From: Lepturacanthus savala
Taxonomy: Eukaryota; Chordata; Actinopteri; Scombriformes; Trichiuridae
NCBI GenBank assembly: GCA_030544235.1
Contig: CM060462.1
Span: 5,283,501-5,347,500, forward strand
Direction: 5' to 3'
Length of the DNA: 64,000 nucleotides
In this document: piece by piece, positions 13,871 to 25,600 of the stretch
How the letters are laid out: each line of letters opens with the position of its first letter
Numbering within the stretch: the first letter of the stretch is position 1
Notes under the pieces: generated by a model
The model's input: only the letters and a program-made list of their open reading frames with translations
Database searches by the model: none
What the model was told of the DNA's origin: nothing
Translations under genes and position numbers: made by a program

Positions 13871-15699
13871 TAAACAGGAGACCAATTATAAAAAAGTCCA
13901 TAAAATAAAGCACAACCATATTGGTAATATTGGTCATATTAAGCAGTTAAACCACTACTGGTAACTCTGTTGTTGTAGTATTAGTTCACATCATTCAGTC
14001 TCTAAACGATACGCTCAACTAGAGATTGAAGACCATCTCACAGCTTTCAACTGGCTGGAAACAATTACAGAACAGAAAAAAAAATCTACATTGCTGAACC
14101 AATCCAAAGTTTTGAGGGCAGAGCTTCACATTGGAGCACTGACGATATGCAGACGCGTTCCTTTAAACACTGTGATATCAGCCACTAAGCAAACTTCTTC
14201 AACGTTCAAGAGTCTCCTTTGCGGTTAAACATATTCATCAGTTAAAAAAAATAATGTTTTATGAGAAAATGATTCATCTGTCCACTGGACACTTCACTGC
14301 TTGGGAGGACATTACAGAAGAATTACAAGTAGTACAAGTAGTACAAGTTTCCCTTAGGATGAGAAGTGGAGGAGAGCATGATTTTGGGAAAGGGATGTTC
14401 TTGGCATACTGTCAGGAACGTAGGTTTGTTAGTGGGAATTCTCACTGCCATCCAATCAACTACCTTACATTTAGAAAACCTGAGATGATTGCAGGAGATA
14501 GACGATCGTCTGGTATTGCAAGACTATTGTATTGATACCATAGATGGACATAGCCTTTGAGACACCACAAACTGGTTGGTGGACTTAACCAGAAGCCAGA
14601 AATGTCTGTCCTCTTTCTGCAATGAACATATTTGGATGAGCGTGTGAAGCTTGGGAGGAGCTGTGCCTAGTAGACAGCAAGCTGCACCTTCCTGGTAGTG
14701 AGCCACCTGTCACTGCTTTGTGTAATTAAAGAGTCATGAAGAGTCATTATCTATAGAGACCTTTTTATAGACTGTAGGCTTGACTCGTTTCTGGAGCCAG
14801 ACTTTAGTGATTATTTAAGAAACATTGATTTATTTTTTTGCCTCCTGATTGATACACAAAATGACTTTTTATAATTGAGTGAATATCACAACAAATAGAT
14901 TTGACCAGAAACTAGTGATTAAAAAAATAAAATTGATATAATATATAATATATTAATATAAAATAATTGGAATATATTACATAAACTCTCATCCAAAGAT
15001 TGCTCAGCAACTGTGTCAGTTTATTATGTGAACACAGGTGTTAATGCATTTTAGTTAAACACACTGTAAAAACATGCACAAGTAGAGAGGAGATGTGCAT
15101 TAATGTGACGTATGGTGGTTAAGCAGTGAATTGGAAGATCTACCAGGTGACCACAAATGGAGTTCAGGAAAGCTAATGTACACAAAAGATGTCTTTTTAC
15201 GTAAGTGGGATCATTATGTGTTCTGTAGTTAGGACTGGATGGTTCAGCTGCAAGAGTATGAGGTAACATACAAACCCCACATTTGCGTTCCACTGTTAAT
15301 ACACTGGTTAGTTTGTGGTTGTGCCATGATGATAGCATTTGTGGTGCATAGCTCCAGTCTGACAGAAGACATTTCAGGCTTGTTATGTGATGAAAAGATT
15401 TTATACCGCTCTACTGTATATTTCTTTACATCTGTGTCTTTCACATTTTAAGATGATTATGTAGAAGGTGTGAATATTTAACATCAACCCCATAGTTCTA
15501 TTCATAAGCACTTTCATGCCTGTCAATGGTATTTATGTTCTGTTTCTATCAGAAGAATGTTGTGTTTTAAGCTGTTTTTTTTAAAACACAATTAAGTAAC
15601 TTTTCTGGATATAAAGCATTAGATATATTAGCATTCAATGGGGTAACAGCACCAAACAATGTTGGAGAAACACAGTTTCTATACCAGACTGCTTTCTAT

Positions 15700-16040
15700 A
15701 GTGTTTTTAACCTTTAATAACTGGATCTGTTTGTTATGGAGAGGGACCTCAGAGGATAGATTCTGCTCCCGGTAAAAACCTCCTGAACATCTGGATCTTA
15801 AGTAAGCTGAACAAATGTTTGCAGCAGCTCAGACTCGCCGCCCCAACCGGACATCCTCTGTCCACCAAACAGCCTTTAAAAAACATCGAACTTTAATAAC
15901 TGCTTCATTCTGTGATTTTACTGTTTGTTTATTAGTGGGTCTGTTTGTTTCAGAGAAAGAGAGACCACTGAGGGTAAAATCCTCCTGAATAATGAACACT
16001 GACTTAACTGGGAGAAGACAACAACTCCCATGATCTCATG
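15700..16040. repeat. Teleost repeat relic just upstream of itga11
   Basis: Contains GATTCTGCTCCCGGTAAAAA followed by CCTCCTGAACATCTGGATC, recalled from dispersed fish repeats, and a second diverged half (AAAATCCTCCTGAATAATG). It ends about 500 bp before the start codon. Confidence 0.45.
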
Positions 16041-16317
16041 CTACTTCATGATGTTATCAGTTCTGTCTTTTGTTATTGTTTTGATCAAGAGATTTCTAAT
16101 GGCAAACAAATAACATAAATAGTTTTCTTCAAAATTCTATATAATTTGTTCCACATTAACAATGTGAATATTTTAATGAAAAGACAGATAATTAATTCCC
16201 ATCTTAACAGCTGAACGTCTGATTTAAATGGATCATCAGTAATATCCACTATAGAACTATACTCTACAAACAAACGTTGTCTAAGATGAGCCACTTTAAA
16301 GTATTTTCCCAGTTAAA

Positions 16318-16573
16318 CAGAGTTGAATATGTGTGTCAGACACAGACTATTCCTGCCTGCTGTGTCAGACTGGACCTCCTTCTCCTTTAGCCACAGTCCC
16401 CTCCTCCTTCCCCAAGATATAGGCAGCGCTTTAACTAAGAGTTTGAGTCAATCAGAGTGGGATCTTTAACTGTGCATGCCTCTGGGTCTCTCAGCCGCAG
16501 CCCACCACACACACACACTTACACACTTACACTCACAGCAGTCAAACACATGCACACTTGCACCGGCAAACAT
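16318..16573 (+). promoter_or_regulatory. itga11: Putative promoter and 5' leader of itga11
   Basis: No TATA box is obvious. Three CAGAC motifs (Smad-box core) lie at 16337-16341, 16343-16347 and 16366-16370. A C-rich, Sp1-like stretch spans about 16398-16413, and a consensus AP-1 heptamer TGAGTCA lies at 16444-16450. A CA-rich leader (16501-16560) precedes the start codon. From memory, the human ITGA11 promoter responds to TGF-beta through Smad and Sp1 sites, so the motif set is plausible. The transcription start is not determined, and short motifs like these also occur by chance. Confidence 0.4.
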
Positions 16574-16622
16574 ATGGAGTACTACTGCTTCCTTCTGTTC
16601 TGGATCTGCAGCCAGCAGTTAG
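16476..16622 (+). other. Overlapping upstream ORF in the leader
   Basis: An ATG at 16476 opens a 48-codon frame, out of frame with the integrin start. It stops at TAG 16620-16622, exactly the last three bases of exon 1. If the leader extends to 16476, this uORF would overlap the main start codon and could reduce translation. Whether the transcript includes it is unknown. Confidence 0.35.
16574..16622 (+). CDS. itga11: itga11 exon 1: signal peptide
   Basis: Encodes residues 1-16 plus one base: M-E-Y-Y-C followed by a hydrophobic core (FLLFWIC). Donor AG|gtgagt is strong. A second in-frame ATG at 16550 would add eight mostly polar residues. I prefer 16574 because it gives a compact signal peptide, but neither ATG has a purine at -3. 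An in-frame TAA at 16436-16438 bounds the frame upstream. Confidence 0.85.
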
Positions 16623-19600
16623 GTGAGTGAAAGGTGTTCGTGTGTGTTTTTGAGATTGTGTTTGTGCGTATGTTGCATGTTAGGTTGACTTCCGAATCTG
16701 ACCATTTGTCTTTACCCTTGAAACTTTGCAGGATAGTAATGGCACTTTAATTGTTAGTTGTAACTTTGACCCATTCCAACAAATGGAAACTTTGAGACTG
16801 GAGCTTTTAAAAGGTTGACACGAATAGACTGAAGAACTTTTATGAAGCTACATTTGATCAGTGATGGAAGAAGTATACAGAACTTTTACATTTTAATTAA
16901 AGTAGGAATATCGTGATGAAAACATACTCTATTAAAAGTCTTTCACTGAACAGTATCTTATAGCGTAGCGTATTTTTATAGTGTTATTTGGAAAAAAATG
17001 GTCATCTGAATTTGTATACATGAGGAACAGTGTTCTCCTGAATGAATGAATGGCTGCCTGTGTAAATGACATCAAGCCTGAAACCTCGACCAAGTATGAT
17101 GGTGAGAGACATAAAAACAGAGCTTGGTGGCTTTAGTGAAGGATACGCTGTCTGCCTCAGGTCTGCAGGTCTGTGCACGTCCTCTGAAATGAAAGTTGAT
17201 GGTATCTTTTCACAGTCAAGTTTACAGTGGCAGTAGAGATGTTGGGCCTCAGCCAGAACTGTGGTCAATTACCAGTGAAATCACTCTAGCAGCATCTAGA
17301 CGGGGCAGGAGAGAGAGAGACATCGAGGGAATAAAGTCCACCAAAAACACATGTATTGTTTCAATATGGGTCACGTGCAATAATTTACCATTGCTGCAAG
17401 TACAAGTTAAATTTCTGTAGAAATTGAAACACTTGGTGCAGCCGCGACCTCTGAATGGTTCAGCATTGGGCTCCATATACTGTGAACTGTAACCACATTA
17501 ATATCTGGCATGTTTTGACTTTTTTTTTTTCAACAATGAAGCATCATTCCCTCATTTTCTTTTAAGCTGCGTTTCTCCGAGCCTGAATACCAAAGTCCAA
17601 TCCTTGAGGTCTACAAGACTGGATTTTTTTAGAAGACGAAATTCTTTATTATAACATGTTTCAGCATTTCGTAAATAATGCAAAACAAAAGGGTGGATGG
17701 GAGGAAATCTCTTTTGTAAATATTTGGTTTGATTTAGGAATTAGTAGGAACATTGGAATTCTGCCACAGCAAGGGAGACGCTGACCTTGTAGCTGGAGTC
17801 TGTGGAGAACGATTTGATGCTGGCTGTGGTGGGAGATGTTTTGGCAGCCGCATAAGAGGGAGGCTGCGTTTTAGTCTACTGTTTGTGGATTCCTGGGAAT
17901 TATGACTCCATCTGATCACTTTGAGTTGGGCCATCTCATCTAAATTTAGGTAGCAAGTAGGAGGAAACAGAGATGTCATCTCTCAGAAATTGCAATTACT
18001 AGTTTTCTCTTGTGTCTTTTGAATTTTATCCTTTTAAAGGGTTTCACCATGACAATGCAAGCATTAATAGTAGAAGTCCTGCATGAAAAATCTACTTAAA
18101 GTAAAAGTACATAAGTATTATGACGTAGCTAAAGTACTGCAGTAAAACAAGGGGTTTTCTCATAAGATTATTAATACTAAATTATCGGTGTGTAAGCAGC
18201 ATGTTGCTGTTGTTGCTGCCAGAGGTGGAGCTACTTTCAATGACGTTAGTTCCATCCAGTGGTTCTCAACCAAGGGGTCGGGCCCCTCCAAAGGTTCACC
18301 AGATAAATGTGAGGGGTCTTGAGATAATTAATGGAGGAAGAAAGAAGAAAAAACAAAGTTCTGATTAACAAATCTGCTTTCACTTTTCCCTCTAATCTTT
18401 GATTTTTGGTGAAATACTGGATCATTTTAACATCTATTGAAATGAAACCATGTGAGAAGTTTAAAGGGAAAAGTCAGTATTTGGTAGAGCTGTTAACAAC
18501 TCAATGAAGCTGAGTACACACTGCTGTTTGTAGGACGTTAATAGACAAAAATCTTAAAAGCACTGATTTCCATCATTAACGGTGTTGTATTTTAACATTG
18601 AATGTTATCCCTTGCATCTGAAAAGGAAAAGCTGCCAGATAAATGTTGGGTAGAAAGCTAAATATTTCCCTCTGAAATGAGGTGGAGTGATGTTTAAAGT
18701 AGCATCACATGGAAATAGTTGGTTACTTTCCAACACGATACAAAAACATTTATTTGTAAAGTAATTATTCCAATAACAAGAACCAATTTTAGAGGATTGA
18801 ACGTCCCTCCAGGGAATAATTCCATGTATTTACTGTACTGCCAGCAGATTTGGGAGGAGGTTGTGTTTCATACCTCTGATACAACATGGCCCAAGGTTAA
18901 TTATAGTTTTATAATGATCATAATGTGGAAATTCCTTGTAGCGTGTATTTGTGTTACTGGCTCTGTCTGTGCCCAGATCTCACTTTCACTTTTCAAAGTC
19001 AGTTCTGACTTGTTGGCATGTAATGAGATTAAATATGTTGCCAACGGATGTCCTCGGGCCAGTTAATGTTAGACTGTCTCCTCCAAATGGTTTATTGAAG
19101 TGATTTATTGTTTGTATTACTGTGTCAAAAATACTTGATTTCAGTTGAGTTCAAAGGTTAGAAGCCAAACTATGAAGTGTTTTGTTATATCAAATCATAA
19201 GGAGCTATGCTATACACATACAGAATGACAGATTTGTTGCATATATACACTGGCACAAAGCAATTAATGACGGATTCAGAGGTAGTGCATTATGTGATCT
19301 CTGTAATACCAAAGATATCATTCACTAATTCTATGCAAAGGTCTTGACTTTGTCATGTAATTGTATGTGATGTGATGGTTAAACATAATCCTGTGTTGCG
19401 CTGCTATAGAGACTAAGTCTGAATGTCTGGAGAGGCTTCTGTGGGCTCAGAGAGTTAACGGCTTGTTACGCAGTGCCCAGTTGGCTGTTATGTTTGGTGA
19501 ACATCTGGATTTAGATACCCCGTGCCTCGCAGCATGTTTATGTTGGCGTGAGTTAATAGTTATATTAGGTGCCAAAATGTTTTAAAGTATATTGTCCACC

Positions 19601-22600
19601 ATATTTTCGGAGAAAACCATTGTAATGGAAACCACAGTGATCAATGGAAAAACAGTACATTCTGTTGCTTCTGAGATTTATTATATGTGGTGACTCTAGT
19701 CTGTTCTTGTATTTGTTCAACTATGTGCTACTGAAACCATAATACCAATCAGATGTAGTCATGATCCCGGATTAAAACGTGTAAACAACTGATTTAACAG
19801 AAGTGCATCCTTTATGTCTGATATGAGGATACATGTAGGTCAGCAGTTTGCTCAGTGCACCCCTGGGCTGCTCTGTGTCAGTGGGTCTGTGGTGAAGCTC
19901 CTGCAGCTTGGTGTCAGGCCAAAGGCAGCAGCGGACTAATGCGGGTCGCACCGGCAGCCATCGACCTGAGGTTTATTTATCTGGGCATGGAAGCCGGTAC
20001 ACAGGAAACCTAGCAAGGCTCCGACCTCGCGTTAGAAGCCACTGATATTACTGGGAATATTAAATTGCTCTGCCATATTAGTAACTTGAAATGGAAACTG
20101 GATCACCTCCATTCTCATGCTTTCACCATGACACTTTCCCCTGTCTCTCTTAGCTTTCACTCATTTCTCCGTCAGACTCAGACTCCGTGATTATATCTCA
20201 GGAAATTCATTCTCAATGCCTAAAAGTCGTCATAGCATTAAATTGGCTACCAGAAGTGTGAATGCTCCAGTCTACCAATGAAAAAAGCCTCCAAACGATA
20301 CAGTTCACTGCCCTCCATGATTTATGCAGCTGCATACTGCCAAGTTACAGCCTGATATATTTTCTGATTAATTTATTTAAATTTACAACTATCTTTTACC
20401 AACAATCAATTTTTAATTAACCCTCTCATGATTCTACATGAACAGAAACTTCAGGAGGATGTTTGGAGGTAACATCAAACACCAGATGAATATGTGAACC
20501 ATTCATACAACAGGAAATGTGGAGAATGCATCAATATTTACATGAAGTCTTTATGGCAGAGAGAGACATTTATTTAGTTGGGAGGTTTTCATGGAACAGA
20601 ACACATGTTCTATGGTTGTGCCAATCAAGGTGTGATATACTGCTGGGGCCAAATATATAAACAATGTGTACACATGAAACATTTACTCATGCTACTTCAT
20701 ACATAGGTTTGGACTGTGCTTTCTCACCATATGTTCTGGGTTTTTTCAGTCGGATCAGTCTGCTTTCCTTACCTTATGCTTAGATGTAATCTATCGGTTA
20801 AAGAAACCTTTATTATAATCACATAGAGATGTGTGAGTGGGCAGCAGCTTTTTTCTTGGAAATAAGCTTTAATTTTTTCTGTCTTTAGTAAATATGTTGT
20901 GTCACTTTGAATTATAAGTTTAACAAGCCCAATGGTTCATAGAGATGGCAACACTGAACTAAATGTTTCTGTGGCAATTATGTCTTGAGTGTCTCTGGCG
21001 TGTATTTAGTGTCTCTGGTGTGCCTCAGGGATCTAAGGCATCTCCAATGTCTCTATTGTAGACTCTACTATATCCAGTATGTATTTAATGTCTGTAATGC
21101 GTCTCTGATGTCTATAGTGTGTCTCTAGTGTGTTTCTTGTGTCTCATGAGTGTCTCTGATGTCTCTAGTGTGTCTGTAATGTCACTAGTGTCTCTACTGT
21201 CTCCACTTTCTCTAGCCATAAGCTGAGTACTTCGTCTTCGTCAGCAGCCACAAGTTACCCATCAGTCTGGCTGAATCAGTCCTGTGTTCCTGGTGTCTGG
21301 GTCCATTTAATTTGTGGGTGTGACTGTTTCATAATGCACTCCAGTTATTTTGCTATGGCATCATGTAGCATTAGACAAACCAAATGATTTCCTTCCTCCC
21401 CGTCCTCTTCCTCTGGTGACCAAACAGCACCCTCTACAGTATTATAGTGTCAATGGTGGGGAAAGAGTTAAATTCTTCCACCACTTTTTCTTAAAACAAA
21501 CTAAATGCTGGCGCTTTTATATGCAAACCAAGCAGTTCGGGTCTTGTTAGAAGCCATTTATAGTAACAGGCTGATGCGCATCTGTAGAATTTCAGGATGA
21601 TCGAGATGCATGAGGACCAAACACTTGTGAGCAGACATGCGTGGGTTTTTTATACATCTGAAAACATGTGCATGTGTGTTTCCTGTTCTATATGATTCTA
21701 AATATACAGTTGTATACATAAAAGGCTACAGTTCACTTTGTGGCTGTCACACATAAAGTTTAGTGGTAAAATTGTGGGCTTGATGGTTTTGACACTGCTT
21801 GCTGTCACAAAACTCAACTTCAGTCACAGGTTTGCATATACTTGCTTAGGAATAGTGGGAGTAGAGTACACGTGTGATAAACATTTGCAAAGTATTCACT
21901 ATCTAAGGAATGCAGATGACTTCACGTTTCTGTCAGGAAATCATTTTTCTTCAAGGAATACAGCTGCTCAAAATATAATAAGTCTCCTCTGCAGCTCAAA
22001 ATGCAAACAACTGCACACCCAAACAAATAAATCCTGTCTGCTGTGTAACGGACTGAAGCTGAGTTGCAGCTGCAAACTCTGGACACGTTTAAACCTTGAA
22101 TGAAAAGTAAGATGTTACATTTTCATGACAGATACTGGTGTGAGTTATTTTCATTTTATTTGACTTATAGGTGTAGTGAAATATGATTTAAATGCTTCTA
22201 CACAGACACCTTTCACCCTTGTGTTAAATTGATCTGCAGTCACAAAAATATTACTGTTTACTTCAGTTGGAGGAGCAAAAGGTTCTATTTAGATTCTTAC
22301 TGTAGAGTGTGACCCCACAGTTCACTCAGGAAACTGTAGAAATCAGTTTAATACCAAACAAAGTCCAGCCTCGCCAATTATTATTTTAAAGCCCTTATCT
22401 TGAGATCATAAATTAATTATATTGTTACCTTGAGATAAGTTCATTTATCAATCAATAATCCGTGTTACCTATGTTATCTCACCCAGAGACTCACCTTGAT
22501 ATCAAGCAAACCACTGCACAATTAACCTAAAATACTATTTGAATAGTATTTTACACATACTGGACCAAAACATACAATTAGACACAAAGTTAACTAAAAA

Positions 22601-25600
22601 TATACATAATTTCATAATTTGTTGAAGAAATTAAGCAGTTTAAATGTCCCTTATTATTCACTTTTCCTGGGTTTTATTAGATGATATAATATTACTAATA
22701 AGATTCCTAAGAACCAAAGATCATTAATATAGTTTTCATCTCTCTGCTTATCTCTACTTCTCTTCTGATTGGATGATTTAAATGGATGGGGATGGGGGGA
22801 AATAGTTGTGACATCACAACGTCACAGAATTCCTGATGTCTGGTTGTAAGGCTAAGTTTCTGAATATGTGCTGTGTGCATTTCTCTGTGGCTTGAGTGTT
22901 TTAAAACAACTTTATCTCTGTATAACCAAAAGATATTAAAACATAGCTTTCTGCCACATGAGTATGGACCTTTAAAAAGTTGGTAAGATGATGCAAGACC
23001 TCATCTGACAAAACTGAAACAGACACCGTGTAGCCACTCAGACAGTAGACACTGTACCTGGACCATCATGCTGGTTTTGGAGTTTGTTTCCATCAGGAAG
23101 CCAAAGTTTTGTCTCCATCTAGCTGACAGTAGTAAACCTTGATATTTATTGCTTTTTTTGGAAAGGCAAGAACAGAAAGCAGCTGCTGTTTAACAGTTTC
23201 AATTGTAGCTTCATATAATAGTGGAATCGTAGAGTGATGTCTGGTAATATCAACTGGGACTATTTGTCCCCAAAACTCCCAGACAGTTGCTGTATGTAAT
23301 GTGGCAGCTGTGTTTTTTCATTTATCTGGAAGTTCAGTATCATTGGGATAAAAGAGAAAAAAAATACTTTTCTTACAATTATGCATTATTGCATTACTTC
23401 AAAAGCTTTCTGTGCACAAAAGTAAATAAAACTATAGTGTATGTGGAAAAACAAAATCTTTCTATCCATACTGTACTCTCTCTAATGTCTCTACCGTTTG
23501 ATTCTTATTACTATACATTTAACTCATTTACGTTAATGAGAGTAAATGTAATTTGGGGTGAATTACTTTTCACTCCTGAATATCTCAGTTCACTCCTGTA
23601 GAACTGTGTTGACTTTGACCTCAGCTGTTTTCTGCTGGGGCTTAATTGGAATTTTACATGTTGTTCATTCCTTCATTGTGTTGTTTACATTCAACTGAAT
23701 TTCCCCACACAGGGAAAAAAGACTCACTTGACTTGACGTGACCCCAGAGCTGCACAGATGGGGCGAGAGCTGTGAGAGGAGACGTTCAGCATGAGGCAGA
23801 GCAGGGGACTAAGGAATAATAAGCCCCACATTGTGTTGACAAGAGCTTCAGAGATATACAGTAACAAGGGGGGATTGTGGTGCTTAAAACCAGGAGCCTC
23901 TCAGCTCAGCTGTGTGACAGAAACTGTGAGAAAACACATTGTTTTTAGGTCGAGAAAAACAGCAGGAAAACAGTTTTTGCAAGCACTTACAAATGTTGAG
24001 ATTTTGGATTGTGCTTTCACAACACATCTTCCTTCAATCTAGTGAAAAAATGTTCATAATCCAGATATAGGTGTTTATGACTCTTCACTTTGTTGTTGCA
24101 TCAGCAGTCAGCTGTCTAACACAGCGCTGCAAACTTTATCTGCACCATGTCATATGAGATCTCAATGCAATGCTGCTCTTCTCCTGCACAAATCCATTTA
24201 ATCCAAAGAGGTATTCTTCATGACCTGATTTATAGAACATTTTATTATTTTATTATGAATATTATTTATTTGGATACTGCCTCATTTGCATATTTAAACA
24301 TTTCACAAACCATCTAATACATCATCATCTAAGAAATGAAATTTGGAAGTTTCATAGGGACATCTTCTAAGTTATTTTTTTTTACTCTATTTGGGTCCTG
24401 GGCGACATGGTGGCGCAGGGGTTATCGCTGTTGGCTCACAGCAAGAAGGTCGCAGGTTCAAGACCTCCTTGGTCCTGGGTCTGGGACCTTTCTGTGTGGA
24501 GTTTGCATGTTCTCCCCGTGTCTGCGTGGGTTTTCACCGGGTACTCCGGCTTCCTCCCACAGTCCAAAAACATGCTGACTCTAAATTGCCCGTAGGTGTC
24601 AGTGTGTGAGTGAATGGTGTGTGTGCCCCACGATTGGCTGGCGACCATCAGGGGTGTATCCCTGCCTCTCGCTGTAATGCACTGGGATTGGCTCCAGCAG
24701 ACCCCTGCAACCCTAATGAGGAATAAGCAAGCAGGTATAGAAAATGACTGACTGGCTATTTGGGTCCTACCTTAAGAAACAATGTGTTTTAAAAGGAAAC
24801 CCTGGGAGCTGACCTGTTCCTGTGCAGGCCACATCATTTCCCTGTTTCCAACCAGGCACCTTTACTGTATGTCATACTCTTCTGTCTCTCTCCTTGTTTC
24901 TTCTCTACCACTTCACTGCATACTATCCAATAAAGGCTAAAAGGGGCAAAAAACAAGCCATGTGTCTCATTAAGCATAACACTTATGAAAGGTTTGGCAA
25001 CTGGTGAAACAAAGATCAGCAGCAGATTAAGCAGAAGACAGATGAGCGGAGAGATGGATCAGGAGGAAGTCTGAGTGGTAGTCAAATACTTTTTCCCCCT
25101 CTCCTCTGCCAAATGAAAAATCTCCATGTCTTCACTCTGTATATTCCTCTTCTGATGGAAATTTAAAAGCCAAACGATGCTGTCAGCATTAATAAGCTGT
25201 AATGGGTAACCTAGTGACGTATAGAATCTGAAAAATCCCTCCTCTGATTGGTATGTTAATTAAAAACAGATGTTCCCTGCTCTCGCTACCACCTGGTAAG
25301 CTGTCAGCAGATATGAGTGACAGTTAAGCACACAATGGGGAAAACACATTTGCTTTGATCACAAGACTCATGGGATCTTTTCTTTCTTCTCGTATTACAC
25401 CATGTCAGGTTGGACTTCACATTAACTGCAACAACAAAGCAGGAGTCCTTGATGAGTCCCTTTACCATTGCAAGGTCTTAGATGTAGTTTTGTTGTCGCT
25501 CCTGTTTTCTTGTCGTAATGAAGCATAATGTGTGGTCATATTGATACTCTGCTGTATAACCAAGCCTCTGCTTTTGACCTGCAGGACGATTGTCAGTCAA

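Larger units (their letters stand above)
1..16317. other. Upstream region without recognised genes
   Basis: No run of exons, conserved protein motif or strong promoter on either strand. Identified contents are repeats, listed separately. In human the ITGA11 neighbours are FEM1B and CORO2B; I saw no exon of either, but short exons could be missed by eye. Confidence 0.55.

Noticed and set aside
13449..13885. Two separate minus-strand genes
   Set aside because: Both carry successive blocks of a single LINE endonuclease, so they are one decayed element.
21738..22103. 121-codon plus-strand ORF in intron 1
   Set aside because: No motif or homology recognised; cysteine-rich tail but no conserved spacing; no promoter or polyadenylation context.
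24411..24465. Possible tRNA gene
   Set aside because: A- and B-box-like motifs are present, but no cloverleaf can be folded; it is the SINE head.
24336..24648. Cluster of ORFs on both strands around 24.4-24.6 kb
   Set aside because: All lie within the SINE, which is non-coding.
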